A stretch of DNA of 64,000 nt from CAYPEL01 sp036479985 (GTDB lineage: Bacteria > Pseudomonadota > Gammaproteobacteria > DSM-19610): the NCBI GenBank assembly GCA_965224815.1, contig CBDDAF010000003.1, positions 2,418,001-2,482,000 of the forward strand. Reading direction: 5' to 3'. Position numbers and translations under genes: made by a program. Under the pieces are notes generated by a model. That model had not been told where the DNA came from, did no database searches, and worked only from the letters and a program-made list of their open reading frames with translations. Positions 16,350-24,212 of the stretch are shown here, in pieces; the stretch's first letter is position 1; each line of letters opens with the position of its first letter.

Positions 16350-18053
16350 TTAAGCCACATAGTGAATGTTTTCTTTGCCGATCGCTTGCGACAGGCCAGT
16401 GCGCTCTAGTAATGCGTCCAGTTTGTTGTTGCGTAACCAGAGCACCATGCTGCCACCACTTTGTTTGCGCTTGCTGACTTCGGTTGCCAGCGCGGCAACA
16501 CCGGCTTCATCCATATTGTCGATGTGTTCACCGGCGATGATTAACATCTTCTGGCGATGGTCTTCATGCGCTATATCCGCAAAGGCACGCTCAATACTGT
16601 GTGTGGAGCCAAAGAAAATACTGCCTGACAATTGCACGACCGTAGCGTCTTCGACACCTTCCGGCATGTACTGGTGAGCTTCATTTTCAAACAGAACATC
16701 TATTTCAGGTTTGGAAACTGCACGCAAATATAAAATGACAGAGGTGGCAATGCCGAGCATAACTGCCCATTCCAGTCCGCCATAAACAGTTGCAAACAGC
16801 ACCAGCAAAAACGCAGTACGGTTTTCGCCTCGCACTGCCAGCAGGGTTTTAATGTCCTTCAGATTGATCAATCCGGCACCAACCAGGAACAGGATGCCTG
16901 CCATGACTGATAATGGCATTTGGGCAATCACCGGTGCAGCAAATACCACCAGTGCAGCCAGACATATCGCTGAGACTATACCTACCAGCGGTGTTTTGCC
17001 GCCGGTTTCAATATTTGAAGCGCTGCGGTTAAACGAACCACAACTTGGATAACAGCTTAGAAAGCTACCGACCACATTGGACAGGCCCTGGCCGGTGACT
17101 TCCTGATCAATATCGATATGTTGACCGGACTTGACGGCCATAGCACGGGCGATAACAGCGGATTGCATCAATCCCAGAAAGGCAATCATAAAGCCACCCA
17201 TCATCATGCCTTCTGCAGCTTCATAAAAAACCGTCGGGCTGAAATCAGGGGCTGATAGGGGTAGCGCTTCGAGTGATAAATAACCCAATTTATCGATATT
17301 GGTTACTTCACTGCCGAACAGGAATTCAATGATCCATCCGCCGAGCATGCCGACAATAACCGCCACGATAATGGCTGGCATTTTCGGGTAATAACGTTTG
17401 ACGAGCAGACCGGTTACTACTGTTAGTACGCCTAATGAGGTAGCCCACCAGTTGGCTAGCGGAATTCTGAAGAGCATTGTATACAAGGTATCTTCAACCG
17501 GTTCGCCAGGATTGACGGTCAGTCCCAGGAAGTTTCCTAGCTGTTGAATAATGATAATGAAGCCAACACCGGTGATGATTGCGACCATCACCGTGTGTGA
17601 AAAATAGTTAAAGACTACCCCGAGTTTGAAAAAGCCAAACAGTAATTGAATGACACCGGCGATAAAGGTTAGCGTTAAGGTGTAGGTGATCCAGTCAGGG
17701 GTGCCTACGCCTGTATAGGCGCCGACCACCATTGCTACCATGACTGAAATAGAAGTATTGGGGCCGGACAGGACGTGCCAGGACGAGCCGAATAAGGCGC
17801 AAATAATGACGGGGAAGATCGATGTATAAAGACCGACTTCAGGTGGTAGACCAGCCATGGTAGCCAGTGCAATAGCCTGCGGCAGAATCAGAATTCCTGC
17901 TGCAATGCCGGCCCAGATGTCATTGCGAATAGTTTTGCTATCCAGCATTGGCAACCAGTCAGTAAAGGGCATCATGCGCGAGATAAAGCTCGGCGCTTGC
18001 TGTCGAGCAGGCATCGAACTGTCTACGCTTTGTGTGGCGTTTGCGTTAGCCAT
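16350..18053 (-). CDS. SulP-family anion transporter with STAS domain
   Basis: A 567-residue SLC26/SulP transporter. The membrane part (about 40-430) contains the conserved N-terminal motif AGILILPQAIALATMAGLPP and ALFGSSWHVLSGPNTS. The C-terminal cytoplasmic STAS domain (about 455-567) includes QLSGSIFFGSTHSIE and NMDEAGVAALA. Members carry sulfate, bicarbonate or other anions. In this neighbourhood sulfate or another oxyanion of sulfur is likely. Its start overlaps the tsdA stop (TGATG), so the gene is firmly part of the run. Confidence 0.92.
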   Translation of the reverse strand: MANANATQSVDSSMPARQQAPSFISRMMPFTDWLPMLDSKTIRNDIWAGIAAGILILPQAIALATMAGLPPEVGLYTSIFPVIICALFGSSWHVLSGPNTSISVMVAMVVGAYTGVGTPDWITYTLTLTFIAGVIQLLFGFFKLGVVFNYFSHTVMVAIITGVGFIIIIQQLGNFLGLTVNPGEPVEDTLYTMLFRIPLANWWATSLGVLTVVTGLLVKRYYPKMPAIIVAVIVGMLGGWIIEFLFGSEVTNIDKLGYLSLEALPLSAPDFSPTVFYEAAEGMMMGGFMIAFLGLMQSAVIARAMAVKSGQHIDIDQEVTGQGLSNVVGSFLSCYPSCGSFNRSASNIETGGKTPLVGIVSAICLAALVVFAAPVIAQMPLSVMAGILFLVGAGLINLKDIKTLLAVRGENRTAFLLVLFATVYGGLEWAVMLGIATSVILYLRAVSKPEIDVLFENEAHQYMPEGVEDATVVQLSGSIFFGSTHSIERAFADIAHEDHRQKMLIIAGEHIDNMDEAGVAALATEVSKRKQSGGSMVLWLRNNKLDALLERTGLSQAIGKENIHYVA

Positions 18054-18967
18054 CAGCGTGCGCCACCACCACCGGGTTTCATTTCAGTGCGGTTCTTGAA
18101 GAAGGACACGCGCGGATCGTCTGGACGGAAGTGGATCCACATGTAGGCGGCAATATCCAGCGCCTCATCGTCTGTTAATGTGTAACCAGATCCTAAAGGC
18201 ATATTGGCTTTTATAAACTGGGCGGCGGTTTTAGTCTTGTTCAGACCTGCGCCGCGATTAAATGAATCACCACCCCAGACCGGTGGAAACATATAGCCTT
18301 TGCCGTTACGATTTTTCTTGCCTTCGCCATTTTCACCGTGACACAGAGCGCAGCGTGCTTGATAAATAATTTCCCCATCCGTAGTAGATGGATCATGAGT
18401 TTTTTTGATGTCTGCGAAACCGCGGCCTGGCAAGGCGACACCGACCGGTGCGCCTTTGGAAAGCCATTTTGAATAAGTGACCAGTGCATCCATTTCTGGT
18501 GCATCAACAGTGGGTGCAATGCCATCCATACTGTATTTAAAACAACTCTGGACGCGTTGTTGGTAAGTGACCACTTTGCGTGTTTTGTTACGTGCTACTG
18601 GATAGATAGGGTACGCAGCCCATAACGGTGCAGCGAAGGGTTGACGGCCTTCAGACAAATGGCAGCTCACACAATTCAGACCATTGCCCACATAACGTGC
18701 AGCATATTTTTGTGTATCTACAAATATGTTCCGGCCCCAACGAATCATATCGCCGGTGTCATCATCAGGGATATCGTCAACCATAGGCGGCACGAAAAAT
18801 TCACCCGGGTTAACGACCGGCACGGTAATCAGGTTGGTTGGCAGACTGACCTGAGGTTCAACCAGCGTGGGTCTGACTTCAAGTGGATCAGTTGTTTCGG
18901 CCTGTGTATTCAATGCTGCGACTGTAATCACAGCAGAAAGAAGGCATTGTGTAATGAGTTTATTCAT
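18053..18967 (-). CDS. tsdA: Thiosulfate dehydrogenase-type dihaem cytochrome c
   Basis: A 304-residue periplasmic protein with a signal peptide (ending TQA near 23) and two haem c sites: CVSCH (99-103) and CALCH (206-210). Between them, QRVQSCFKYSMDG (Cys142) and SPEM-like APEMDALVTYSKWLS match TsdA, as does the second-domain NMPLG, where Met256 is a likely haem ligand. TsdA oxidises two thiosulfate to tetrathionate, or works in reverse. It follows the tsdB-like cytochrome by 5 bases, matching the tsdBA order known in several proteobacteria. The family is confident; direction of catalysis cannot be told. Confidence 0.88.
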   Translation of the reverse strand: MNKLITQCLLSAVITVAALNTQAETTDPLEVRPTLVEPQVSLPTNLITVPVVNPGEFFVPPMVDDIPDDDTGDMIRWGRNIFVDTQKYAARYVGNGLNCVSCHLSEGRQPFAAPLWAAYPIYPVARNKTRKVVTYQQRVQSCFKYSMDGIAPTVDAPEMDALVTYSKWLSKGAPVGVALPGRGFADIKKTHDPSTTDGEIIYQARCALCHGENGEGKKNRNGKGYMFPPVWGGDSFNRGAGLNKTKTAAQFIKANMPLGSGYTLTDDEALDIAAYMWIHFRPDDPRVSFFKNRTEMKPGGGGAR

Positions 18968-18972
18968 ACCGG

Positions 18973-19779
18973 TTACTCGCCGTTAATACTGTAGGAACGG
19001 TTGCTGTAATAACGTGCTACATTAACTTTGTCGCCATCTGTCAGCAGGTTTGCGGTGTTTTTCATCATCGCCATTTGGTCATTGTCACGTTCACCGCTTT
19101 GCCACTTATTGATCTGCTTAATAATGTATAACGGCGGCTGTCCAGCCAGTGGAGGAAAATGTTCGCCGAAACCTTCTCCGTTAGGGCCATGGCAGGAGTT
19201 GCAGCGCGGCATCAGGTATTCGGGCTTGCCGCGTAGTGCGAGTTCCTGGCCGCGTTCGAGAGTCTGGAAATCAACAGCTTCTGGATTAGTAGTAAAGGGT
19301 AGACTGCCGTAATAATTTGCCAGTTGATCAATTTCCTCATCCGATAATTGTTGTGCAATCGGGTTCATCATGGCATCGACACGAATGCCCGGTGAGAAGA
19401 TGGTTAGATCTTTATAAATACCCGGTGTTTTTTCGTAATCACGTGAAATGGGATCCACTTTGACGCCGATATCCAGTGGGTCGCGTGCAAAATCATGTAA
19501 TTGTTTGGCTATATATTTTGGGTGTAAACCAGCAAGCCGGGGATAACCCAGTTCGAAATTACCTTCACCGTTTTCACCGTGACAGCCGGTACAGGCTGCA
19601 ACACCATCGCGGCCTTTCAGCGCAAGGTCTTTACCGGCGACGGCAGAAACCATATTGACCTCGACTTTGTAATTTTTCGGTTTGTGGTGGTGCAGAAACG
19701 CAGCGCCAACACCGACTACCACCAAAAAAGCGATGATCAGTCTGCGTGCGCGTGTGTCTAGCCAGGTTTCATTAGCCAT
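18973..19779 (-). CDS. tsdB: Dihaem cytochrome c, TsdB-like electron acceptor
   Basis: A 268-residue protein with an N-terminal membrane anchor or uncleaved signal (RLIIAFLVVVGVGAAFL) and two class I cytochrome domains of the c4/c553 type: CTGCHGENGEG near residue 63 and CNSCHGPNGEG near 191. Each is followed by a PRLAGLHPKYIAKQL or PPLAGQPPLYIIKQI segment typical of cytochrome c4. It lies directly before tsdA and is the natural electron acceptor for it, passing electrons towards terminal oxidases. The membrane anchor would hold the complex at the inner membrane. The symbol reflects context and dihaem architecture. Confidence 0.8.
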   Translation of the reverse strand: MANETWLDTRARRLIIAFLVVVGVGAAFLHHHKPKNYKVEVNMVSAVAGKDLALKGRDGVAACTGCHGENGEGNFELGYPRLAGLHPKYIAKQLHDFARDPLDIGVKVDPISRDYEKTPGIYKDLTIFSPGIRVDAMMNPIAQQLSDEEIDQLANYYGSLPFTTNPEAVDFQTLERGQELALRGKPEYLMPRCNSCHGPNGEGFGEHFPPLAGQPPLYIIKQINKWQSGERDNDQMAMMKNTANLLTDGDKVNVARYYSNRSYSINGE

Positions 19780-19802
19780 GATTAATCGTCTCGAAGTCGT
19801 GG

Positions 19803-20276
19803 TTAGTGATGATGAGATTCAGGTGAGTCTAGCGGGCTGGCACCACCATCTGGCTCATGGCTGTGACGCAGGTGCAGGGCTTCAAAAAAATACATGCCGA
19901 CGGCCATAGACATAATGAATGTCAGAACAGCACTGTTACCAGAAACTGCTGAAACCAGTGCGGGGCCCGGGCAAAATCCGGCAATACCCCAGCCAATACC
20001 AAATATTGCAGCACCACCAATCAGCCGGGCATCAAGATCCATCCGGGTTGGTAGTTGAAAGTTTCCACCGAACACAGATGTTTTGCGGGATAGTGTCAGT
20101 CGTTGGCCGACAAAATAGGTGGCAACGCCTCCGAACATAACCAAAACCAGGCTTGGATCCCAGTTACCCACAAAGTCGAGGAAGTTAACAACTTTATCAG
20201 GCTGGGTCATACCGGAAATACCCAGGCCAATAGCGAAAACCAGGCCACAGAGAAAAACAATGATTTTTCCCATCAT
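19803..20276 (-). CDS. YeeE/YedE-family membrane protein, second half
   Basis: From the ATG at 20276, which overlaps the stop of the preceding gene (TAATG) and follows GGAGG by 8 bases, the product is about 157 residues with four membrane segments. The conserved GIGWGIAGFCPGPALV segment contains the Cys used by thiosulfate carriers of this family. The C-terminus is His-rich (HSHEPDGG, ending SHHH). Together with the next gene upstream it makes a split YeeE/YedE transporter (PmpA/PmpB type), probably for thiosulfate or sulfur atoms. An upstream frame extension of 37 codons is not a real N-terminus. Confidence 0.88.
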   Translation of the reverse strand: MMGKIIVFLCGLVFAIGLGISGMTQPDKVVNFLDFVGNWDPSLVLVMFGGVATYFVGQRLTLSRKTSVFGGNFQLPTRMDLDARLIGGAAIFGIGWGIAGFCPGPALVSAVSGNSAVLTFIMSMAVGMYFFEALHLRHSHEPDGGASPLDSPESHHH

Positions 20277-20707
20277 TAAATATTTCCTCCAAAGACATGG
20301 TTGATGACAATGGCAGTCACAGCACCGGTTGTCATAAAGGTGCCGGCAGCGGCAATGGATCTCGGTGCCAATCGGCCGATGCCACATACACCGTGTCCAC
20401 TGGTACAGCCATTACCTAAGCGAGCGCCAAATCCGACCAGTAGACCGGCTACCATGATGCTGATAGTGGAGCGTTCGATTTTGAATTCCAGGGATTCCGG
20501 GTAAAACAGGCGGAGCAATATTCCACCGGCAATTAGTCCGGCAACGAAAAGCACGCGCCACAGCGTGTCTCCTCGTTTGGTATGGAGTAGACCACCAAAG
20601 ATACCGCTGATACCGGCAATTTTTGCGTTAAATAACAGCATGGCAACTGCAGCCAGGCCGATCAATATTCCGCCAACCAGTGATGCCACTGGCGTAAAGT
20701 TTTCCAT
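20276..20707 (-). CDS. YeeE/YedE-family membrane protein, first half
   Basis: A 143-residue membrane protein with four hydrophobic segments and the family motif GARLGNGCTSGHGVCGIGRL (two Cys near residues 101 and 108). YeeE/YedE proteins such as TsuA move thiosulfate through a path of cysteines. It is the first gene of the 11-gene run; AAGGA lies 8 bases before the ATG. A sigma-54 promoter candidate lies 116 bases upstream. Confidence 0.9.
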   Translation of the reverse strand: MENFTPVASLVGGILIGLAAVAMLLFNAKIAGISGIFGGLLHTKRGDTLWRVLFVAGLIAGGILLRLFYPESLEFKIERSTISIMVAGLLVGFGARLGNGCTSGHGVCGIGRLAPRSIAAAGTFMTTGAVTAIVINHVFGGNI

Positions 20708-20800
20708 GGTCCCATCCTTAATTAAAACTAAGATTTTTGTGTCGCCACTGGAGTGGCGGAGTTACTGTTGTGGCTGCAGGTACGTTAGTACTAAGCAAAT

Positions 20801-20820
20801 GTCTATGTGTTGATATAGAC
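20801..20820. promoter_or_regulatory. GTCTAT-N8-ATAGAC palindrome
   Basis: GTCTATGTGTTGATATAGAC has perfect 6-base arms. It lies at the predicted transcription start of the sulfur run (about 20823), where a repressor could act. The same half-site recurs at 20952-20957 and as a tighter palindrome at 21249-21264. Confidence 0.35.
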
Positions 20821-20832
20821 TGATGGCAATAA

Positions 20833-20850
20833 TAGCAAATACAAGGCCAA
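20833..20850 (-). promoter_or_regulatory. Sigma-54 promoter for the sulfur gene run
   Basis: The minus strand reads TTGGCCTTGTATTTGCTA. The GG (-24, positions 20848-20847) and GC (-12, positions 20836-20835) dinucleotides have the exact 10-base spacing, and TTGGC and TTGCT match the consensus fully. The start site would be near 20823, leaving a leader of about 116 bases before the first YeeE/YedE gene. A sigma-54 activator is encoded 5 kb away at 25749. Confidence 0.65.
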
Positions 20851-20922
20851 CTTTAAAATATAAATATTTATCAAGTAGATAGTGCAACTAAGGTGTAAAA
20901 ATTTAGGGCTGGAAGCTGCACT

Positions 20923-20950
20923 GCGACAAAGTGTCACAGATACCGACACT
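20923..20950. promoter_or_regulatory. RegA-like box overlapping an AGTGTC/GACACT palindrome
   Basis: GCGACAAAGTGTCAC (20923-20937) resembles the RegR/RegA box GNGRCRTTNNGNCGC with three mismatches. It overlaps AGTGTC (20930-20935), which forms a perfect inverted repeat with GACACT (20945-20950). The site is about 85-110 bases upstream of the sigma-54 promoter, a normal place for an activator site. Which protein binds is inferred only. Confidence 0.4.
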
Positions 20951-21248
20951 AGTCTATGTGTAATGCTATATATTGCTAGATTATTGTATACGGAATAATT
21001 AACATAATAAATAACTAATTTACTTATATTGATGGGTTGGTTAATCACTGTGGTACATAATTTATTGAATTATAAGCATAATAATAAATGTTTTGATGTA
21101 AATCAGTATTTTATTAACTAATGAAAAACTGTAAGTTAATTCGACAGCTTATTGCGTATTCTGTCAATTTGTCATGTCAGGATGGCAATTGCCGTTTTTT
21201 TATAAGGTCTTGAGTGTGTTATTTTTTTACTTCTTGGATGATATTATT

Positions 21249-21264
21249 ATAGACGAATGTCTAT
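21249..21264. promoter_or_regulatory. ATAGAC-N4-GTCTAT palindrome
   Basis: ATAGACGAATGTCTAT has perfect 6-base arms and lies about 100 bases before the OmpA/MotY-like gene. It is an operator candidate that shares half-sites with 20801-20820. Confidence 0.35.
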
Positions 21265-21367
21265 GACGGTTTTTTTCGGGCTATTCCATTAGTTGATCTT
21301 CACAAGAATAAAGATGTTCAAGCTTATCAGTGGGGGCGTCGAAACATGTCTTATGGATAAAGTTTGT

Positions 21368-22231
21368 ATGTCTAGATTCTACGCACGTCTGTTTATATTC
21401 AGCAGTCTGCTGAGTCCGTTTTATGCGCATGCTCTGCAACAGCAATTTCAAGCCTCCATGGAAGTATCTGCCTGGCATGTTGATACTGCCAAAAACAATT
21501 GTTCCTTGAGCCACACTATTCCACGGTTTGGTGTGGCACGATTCAGTCAGGCATCCAGTAAACGTTTGCAGTTTGAGATCGAGGCAGTGCAACCTCCTGT
21601 TGTACCGCAAACGGTTCGGTTGATATCCCATTCGCCTCTCTGGAAGCATGACAATGTAGAGCGTGACTTAGGTTTTGTTAAGTTTAAAAACCATAAACCA
21701 CCACTCCGGATTTCGCGTGATAAAGCGTTGCGGCTGTTTTACGAATTAGAGCAGGGTAGAATGCCTGTGCTGTTATTCAATGACTGGGCGGATGCGGCCG
21801 ATCAGGTCGAAGTGCGTTTGTCACCGGTTCGCTTCAGAGAATCACTGGCAGAGTTTCAGGCCTGCACCGATCAATTAGTGTTTCTTGATTTTGAACCCCT
21901 GAGCGAGCGCACAATAAATTTTTCCACTAACAGCACTGCGTTAAAACGTGCAACTCGTAAATCGTTGCAGCAAGTTGCCCGTGAATTTCAAAAACAGCCT
22001 GCTGTGCGGATCATTCTGGGTGGCCATGCTGATAAACGTGGCAGTGATGACTTCAATATGAAGCTGTCTAAAAGACGAACTGCTTTCGTTGCGCGCTACC
22101 TGATATCACGCGGAGTTCCAAAGCGGGCAATTGAACAACGTTATTTTGGAGAAGCACTGCCTGTTAACGAGCAAGATGATCAAACTGCGTGGGCTAAAAA
22201 TCGCCGGGTAACTGTCTGGATTGCAAAATAG
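21368..22231 (+). CDS. MotY-like OmpA-family peptidoglycan-binding protein
   Basis: From the ATG at 21368 the product is 287 residues with a signal peptide ending in YAHA. The N-terminal domain (about 20-155) resembles the MotY N-terminal barrel that attaches to the T-ring of sodium-type flagellar motors. The C-terminal OmpA-like domain (about 175-287) has the peptidoglycan motif GHADKRGSDDFNMKLSKRR. No other flagellar gene is present, so a general envelope role is equally possible. Earlier ATGs in frame exist at 21293 and 21353; the chosen one gives the cleanest signal peptide. Confidence 0.75.
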   Translation: MSRFYARLFIFSSLLSPFYAHALQQQFQASMEVSAWHVDTAKNNCSLSHTIPRFGVARFSQASSKRLQFEIEAVQPPVVPQTVRLISHSPLWKHDNVERDLGFVKFKNHKPPLRISRDKALRLFYELEQGRMPVLLFNDWADAADQVEVRLSPVRFRESLAEFQACTDQLVFLDFEPLSERTINFSTNSTALKRATRKSLQQVAREFQKQPAVRIILGGHADKRGSDDFNMKLSKRRTAFVARYLISRGVPKRAIEQRYFGEALPVNEQDDQTAWAKNRRVTVWIAK

Positions 22232-22246
22232 TGATTAACACTTTGC

Positions 22247-22792
22247 TTATTCCTTAACCGGTTTCTTCGCCAGTTTTCTTTGTAGACTACGCCTATGCAT
22301 ATTTAGTTTGCGCGCGGCTGCAGATATATTACCGTCACAATCTGCCAGTACTCGCTGCAAGTGTTCCCACTCTAGCCGTTTAATTGACAGCGGGTTGCCC
22401 GCAACGGGTACACTCGCATCGCCTTCGTCTTTATGTAACGCAGCGAGAATTTCATCGACCTCTGCTGGTTTTGTCAGGTAGTGAATGGCACCAAGTTTTA
22501 TAGCTTCTACAGCGGTGGTAATGCTGGCATAGCCAGTCAACATGACTATGCGAGTGTTTTCATCCAGAGCATGTAAGCGTTCGGCCAGCGTCAGCCCTGA
22601 CTCCTGCCCTATACGTAAATCGATAATGGCGTATTCCGGATTGTTTTTTTCAGCGATAGCTAGCCCAGTATTAATAGTGTGTGCAGTATGTATTTCATAG
22701 CCACGATTTGTCAGTGCATCAGCCAGTACGTCGCAGAATAATTCATCATCATCAACAATCAAAACAGTGGGTTTATCCGGATTCTCTGTCAT
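22247..22792 (-). CDS. regA: RegA/PrrA-type redox response regulator
   Basis: A 181-residue regulator: receiver domain (residues 8-125) with Asp14/Asp15 and phosphoacceptor Asp58, then a Fis-type helix-turn-helix (NISAAARKLNMHRRSLQRKL). This short receiver-HTH form without a AAA+ domain is the RegA/PrrA/ActR family, a global regulator of respiration, carbon and energy metabolism in response to redox state. It lies 4 bases after regB on the same strand. RegA-like boxes were found in the regB promoter gap and before the sulfur run. Confidence 0.92.
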   Translation of the reverse strand: MTENPDKPTVLIVDDDELFCDVLADALTNRGYEIHTAHTINTGLAIAEKNNPEYAIIDLRIGQESGLTLAERLHALDENTRIVMLTGYASITTAVEAIKLGAIHYLTKPAEVDEILAALHKDEGDASVPVAGNPLSIKRLEWEHLQRVLADCDGNISAAARKLNMHRRSLQRKLAKKPVKE

Positions 22793-22796
22793 AGGT

Positions 22797-24059
22797 TCAC
22801 ATCACTATCAAAGGTAATCGAATACGGGTGCAGGTGCCGCCCTCTGGCCGGTCAATGAGTTCTATGTCTCCACCCAGCCGCTGAATCGTTGCATGCGTTA
22901 GAAACAGGCCGAGACCCATGCCGTGTTCCTTGTTGCTATTCTGCCGTTGACCAAAAGCTTGAGTGGTTTCAGGGCGAATGCCTGGGCCGTGATCGAGAAT
23001 TTCTATGATTAACTCATCGGTATTCCAGGTGGCATTAAGCAGCAGATTATCCGGTGAAGCATCCGCTGCATTATTTAACAGGTTAATAATTGATTGTTGT
23101 AATGTGCGTTCGTTGAGAATCTGCGCTTGCATGTGAGTGGTTTGCAGAGAAGTTTGCAGTTCCATATCAATTCGTTGACCTTTCCACAGAGAGATGACCT
23201 GCTCAATAAATGCGGGTACAGGTATTATATTGCCACCCTCTGCCTGTGTGGCACCCGCTGAAGCGGTAATAACTGACAGTGCTTCTTTGCAACGCAGCAC
23301 CTGGCTTTGGAGGATGTGTAGTTTATCCTGTACAGGCTGAGGTAATTCGTTGTTTCGCTGCAGTTCGCCAGTAACGATGGACATGGTTGCCAATGGTGTG
23401 CCTAGTTCGTGTGCTGCGCCCGTGGCGAGTGTGCCGAGCGCAATTAATTGTTCATCTCGCAATGCGCGCTCCCGCGCATTAGCCAGTGCACGATCGCGTT
23501 CACGCAAGCTTTGCGCCATGCCGACGATAAACCAGGCCACCAGAACGGCGCTGAGTACGAAACCGAACCACATGCCAAATACATGTTGACTAAATCCGGA
23601 GTCGTGGTGCATGTGCGCCTGGCCTGCAAGTGGCAGGAACTTGAACATTAACAGGCTATAGCAAACGGTTGTCAGGCCGGCCATCAACCAGGTAATCCAC
23701 TGTGAAAGTACTGTTGCAGCAATCATCAGCGGGATCAGGAAAAACCAGGCGAAAGGATTAGTTGCACCGCCTGTGAAATACAGAACAGCTGTTAGCGCAA
23801 AAACATCGAAGACTAATTGGAAAAAGAGCTCAGCATCTGTGATATCTGCATTACCTCGGGCGCGTTGCCAGGTCCAGATATTAACCACAGCCATTAGGCC
23901 AATGATTCCAAAGAGCGGTAGCAATGGTGGCTGCAAGTTAGTGAAACTTCTGATTGCCAACAGCGCGATCAGTTCACCGAAGATTACCAGTGATCTCAGG
24001 TAGGCTAACCTTTTGAGATTGCGGTGGTTACTGGTCTGATTGGGTTCATTGTGATGCAT
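22797..24059 (-). CDS. regB: RegB/PrrB-type redox sensor histidine kinase
   Basis: About 420 residues, taking ATG at 24059 (a GTG five codons earlier is possible). Six membrane segments contain the quinone-binding motif GGATNPF (residues 102-108, counted from the GTG). The H-box GAAHELGTPLATMS carries the phosphorylated His222, and the redox-active Cys position is kept in QVLRCKEALS (Cys262). ATP boxes are NLLNNAADAS, DHGPGIRP and GMGLGLFL. All the key features of RegB are therefore present. It is divergent from the His-rich outer-membrane gene at 24213. Confidence 0.92.
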   Translation of the reverse strand: MHHNEPNQTSNHRNLKRLAYLRSLVIFGELIALLAIRSFTNLQPPLLPLFGIIGLMAVVNIWTWQRARGNADITDAELFFQLVFDVFALTAVLYFTGGATNPFAWFFLIPLMIAATVLSQWITWLMAGLTTVCYSLLMFKFLPLAGQAHMHHDSGFSQHVFGMWFGFVLSAVLVAWFIVGMAQSLRERDRALANARERALRDEQLIALGTLATGAAHELGTPLATMSIVTGELQRNNELPQPVQDKLHILQSQVLRCKEALSVITASAGATQAEGGNIIPVPAFIEQVISLWKGQRIDMELQTSLQTTHMQAQILNERTLQQSIINLLNNAADASPDNLLLNATWNTDELIIEILDHGPGIRPETTQAFGQRQNSNKEHGMGLGLFLTHATIQRLGGDIELIDRPEGGTCTRIRLPLIVM

Positions 24060-24095
24060 GGATGGATTGTACACTGGGTTCAGTCAAGTCAGGTT

Positions 24096-24110
24096 GCGAC
24101 AATTTGCCAC
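24096..24110. promoter_or_regulatory. RegA-like box between regB and the divergent gene
   Basis: GCGACAATTTGCCAC matches GNGRCRTTNNGNCGC with two mismatches in the 153-base gap between regB and the divergent outer-membrane gene. It suggests autoregulation of regBA or control of the divergent gene. Confidence 0.4.
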
Positions 24111-24212
24111 ATTCCGTACAGGATGGTTCCCGATTATCATATTGATTCCAGAGTGGAGGTATGGAGTGCCAGAAATAAAATAGGGAAAAATATAAATATA
24201 ATTTAGGTGTCA

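Larger units (their letters stand above)
20708..21367. other. 660-base AT-rich regulatory gap between divergent genes
   Basis: No convincing gene lies here; the longest frame (20803-21048, minus) overlaps the promoter and has a low-complexity composition. The gap contains the sigma-54 promoter for the sulfur run, a RegA-like box, an AGTGTC/GACACT palindrome, three GTCTAT motifs and TGTCA half-sites around 21161-21180. Confidence 0.6.

Noticed and set aside
20803..21048. 81-codon minus-strand frame in the regulatory gap
   Set aside because: AT-rich, low complexity, overlaps the sigma-54 promoter and has no ribosome-binding site.
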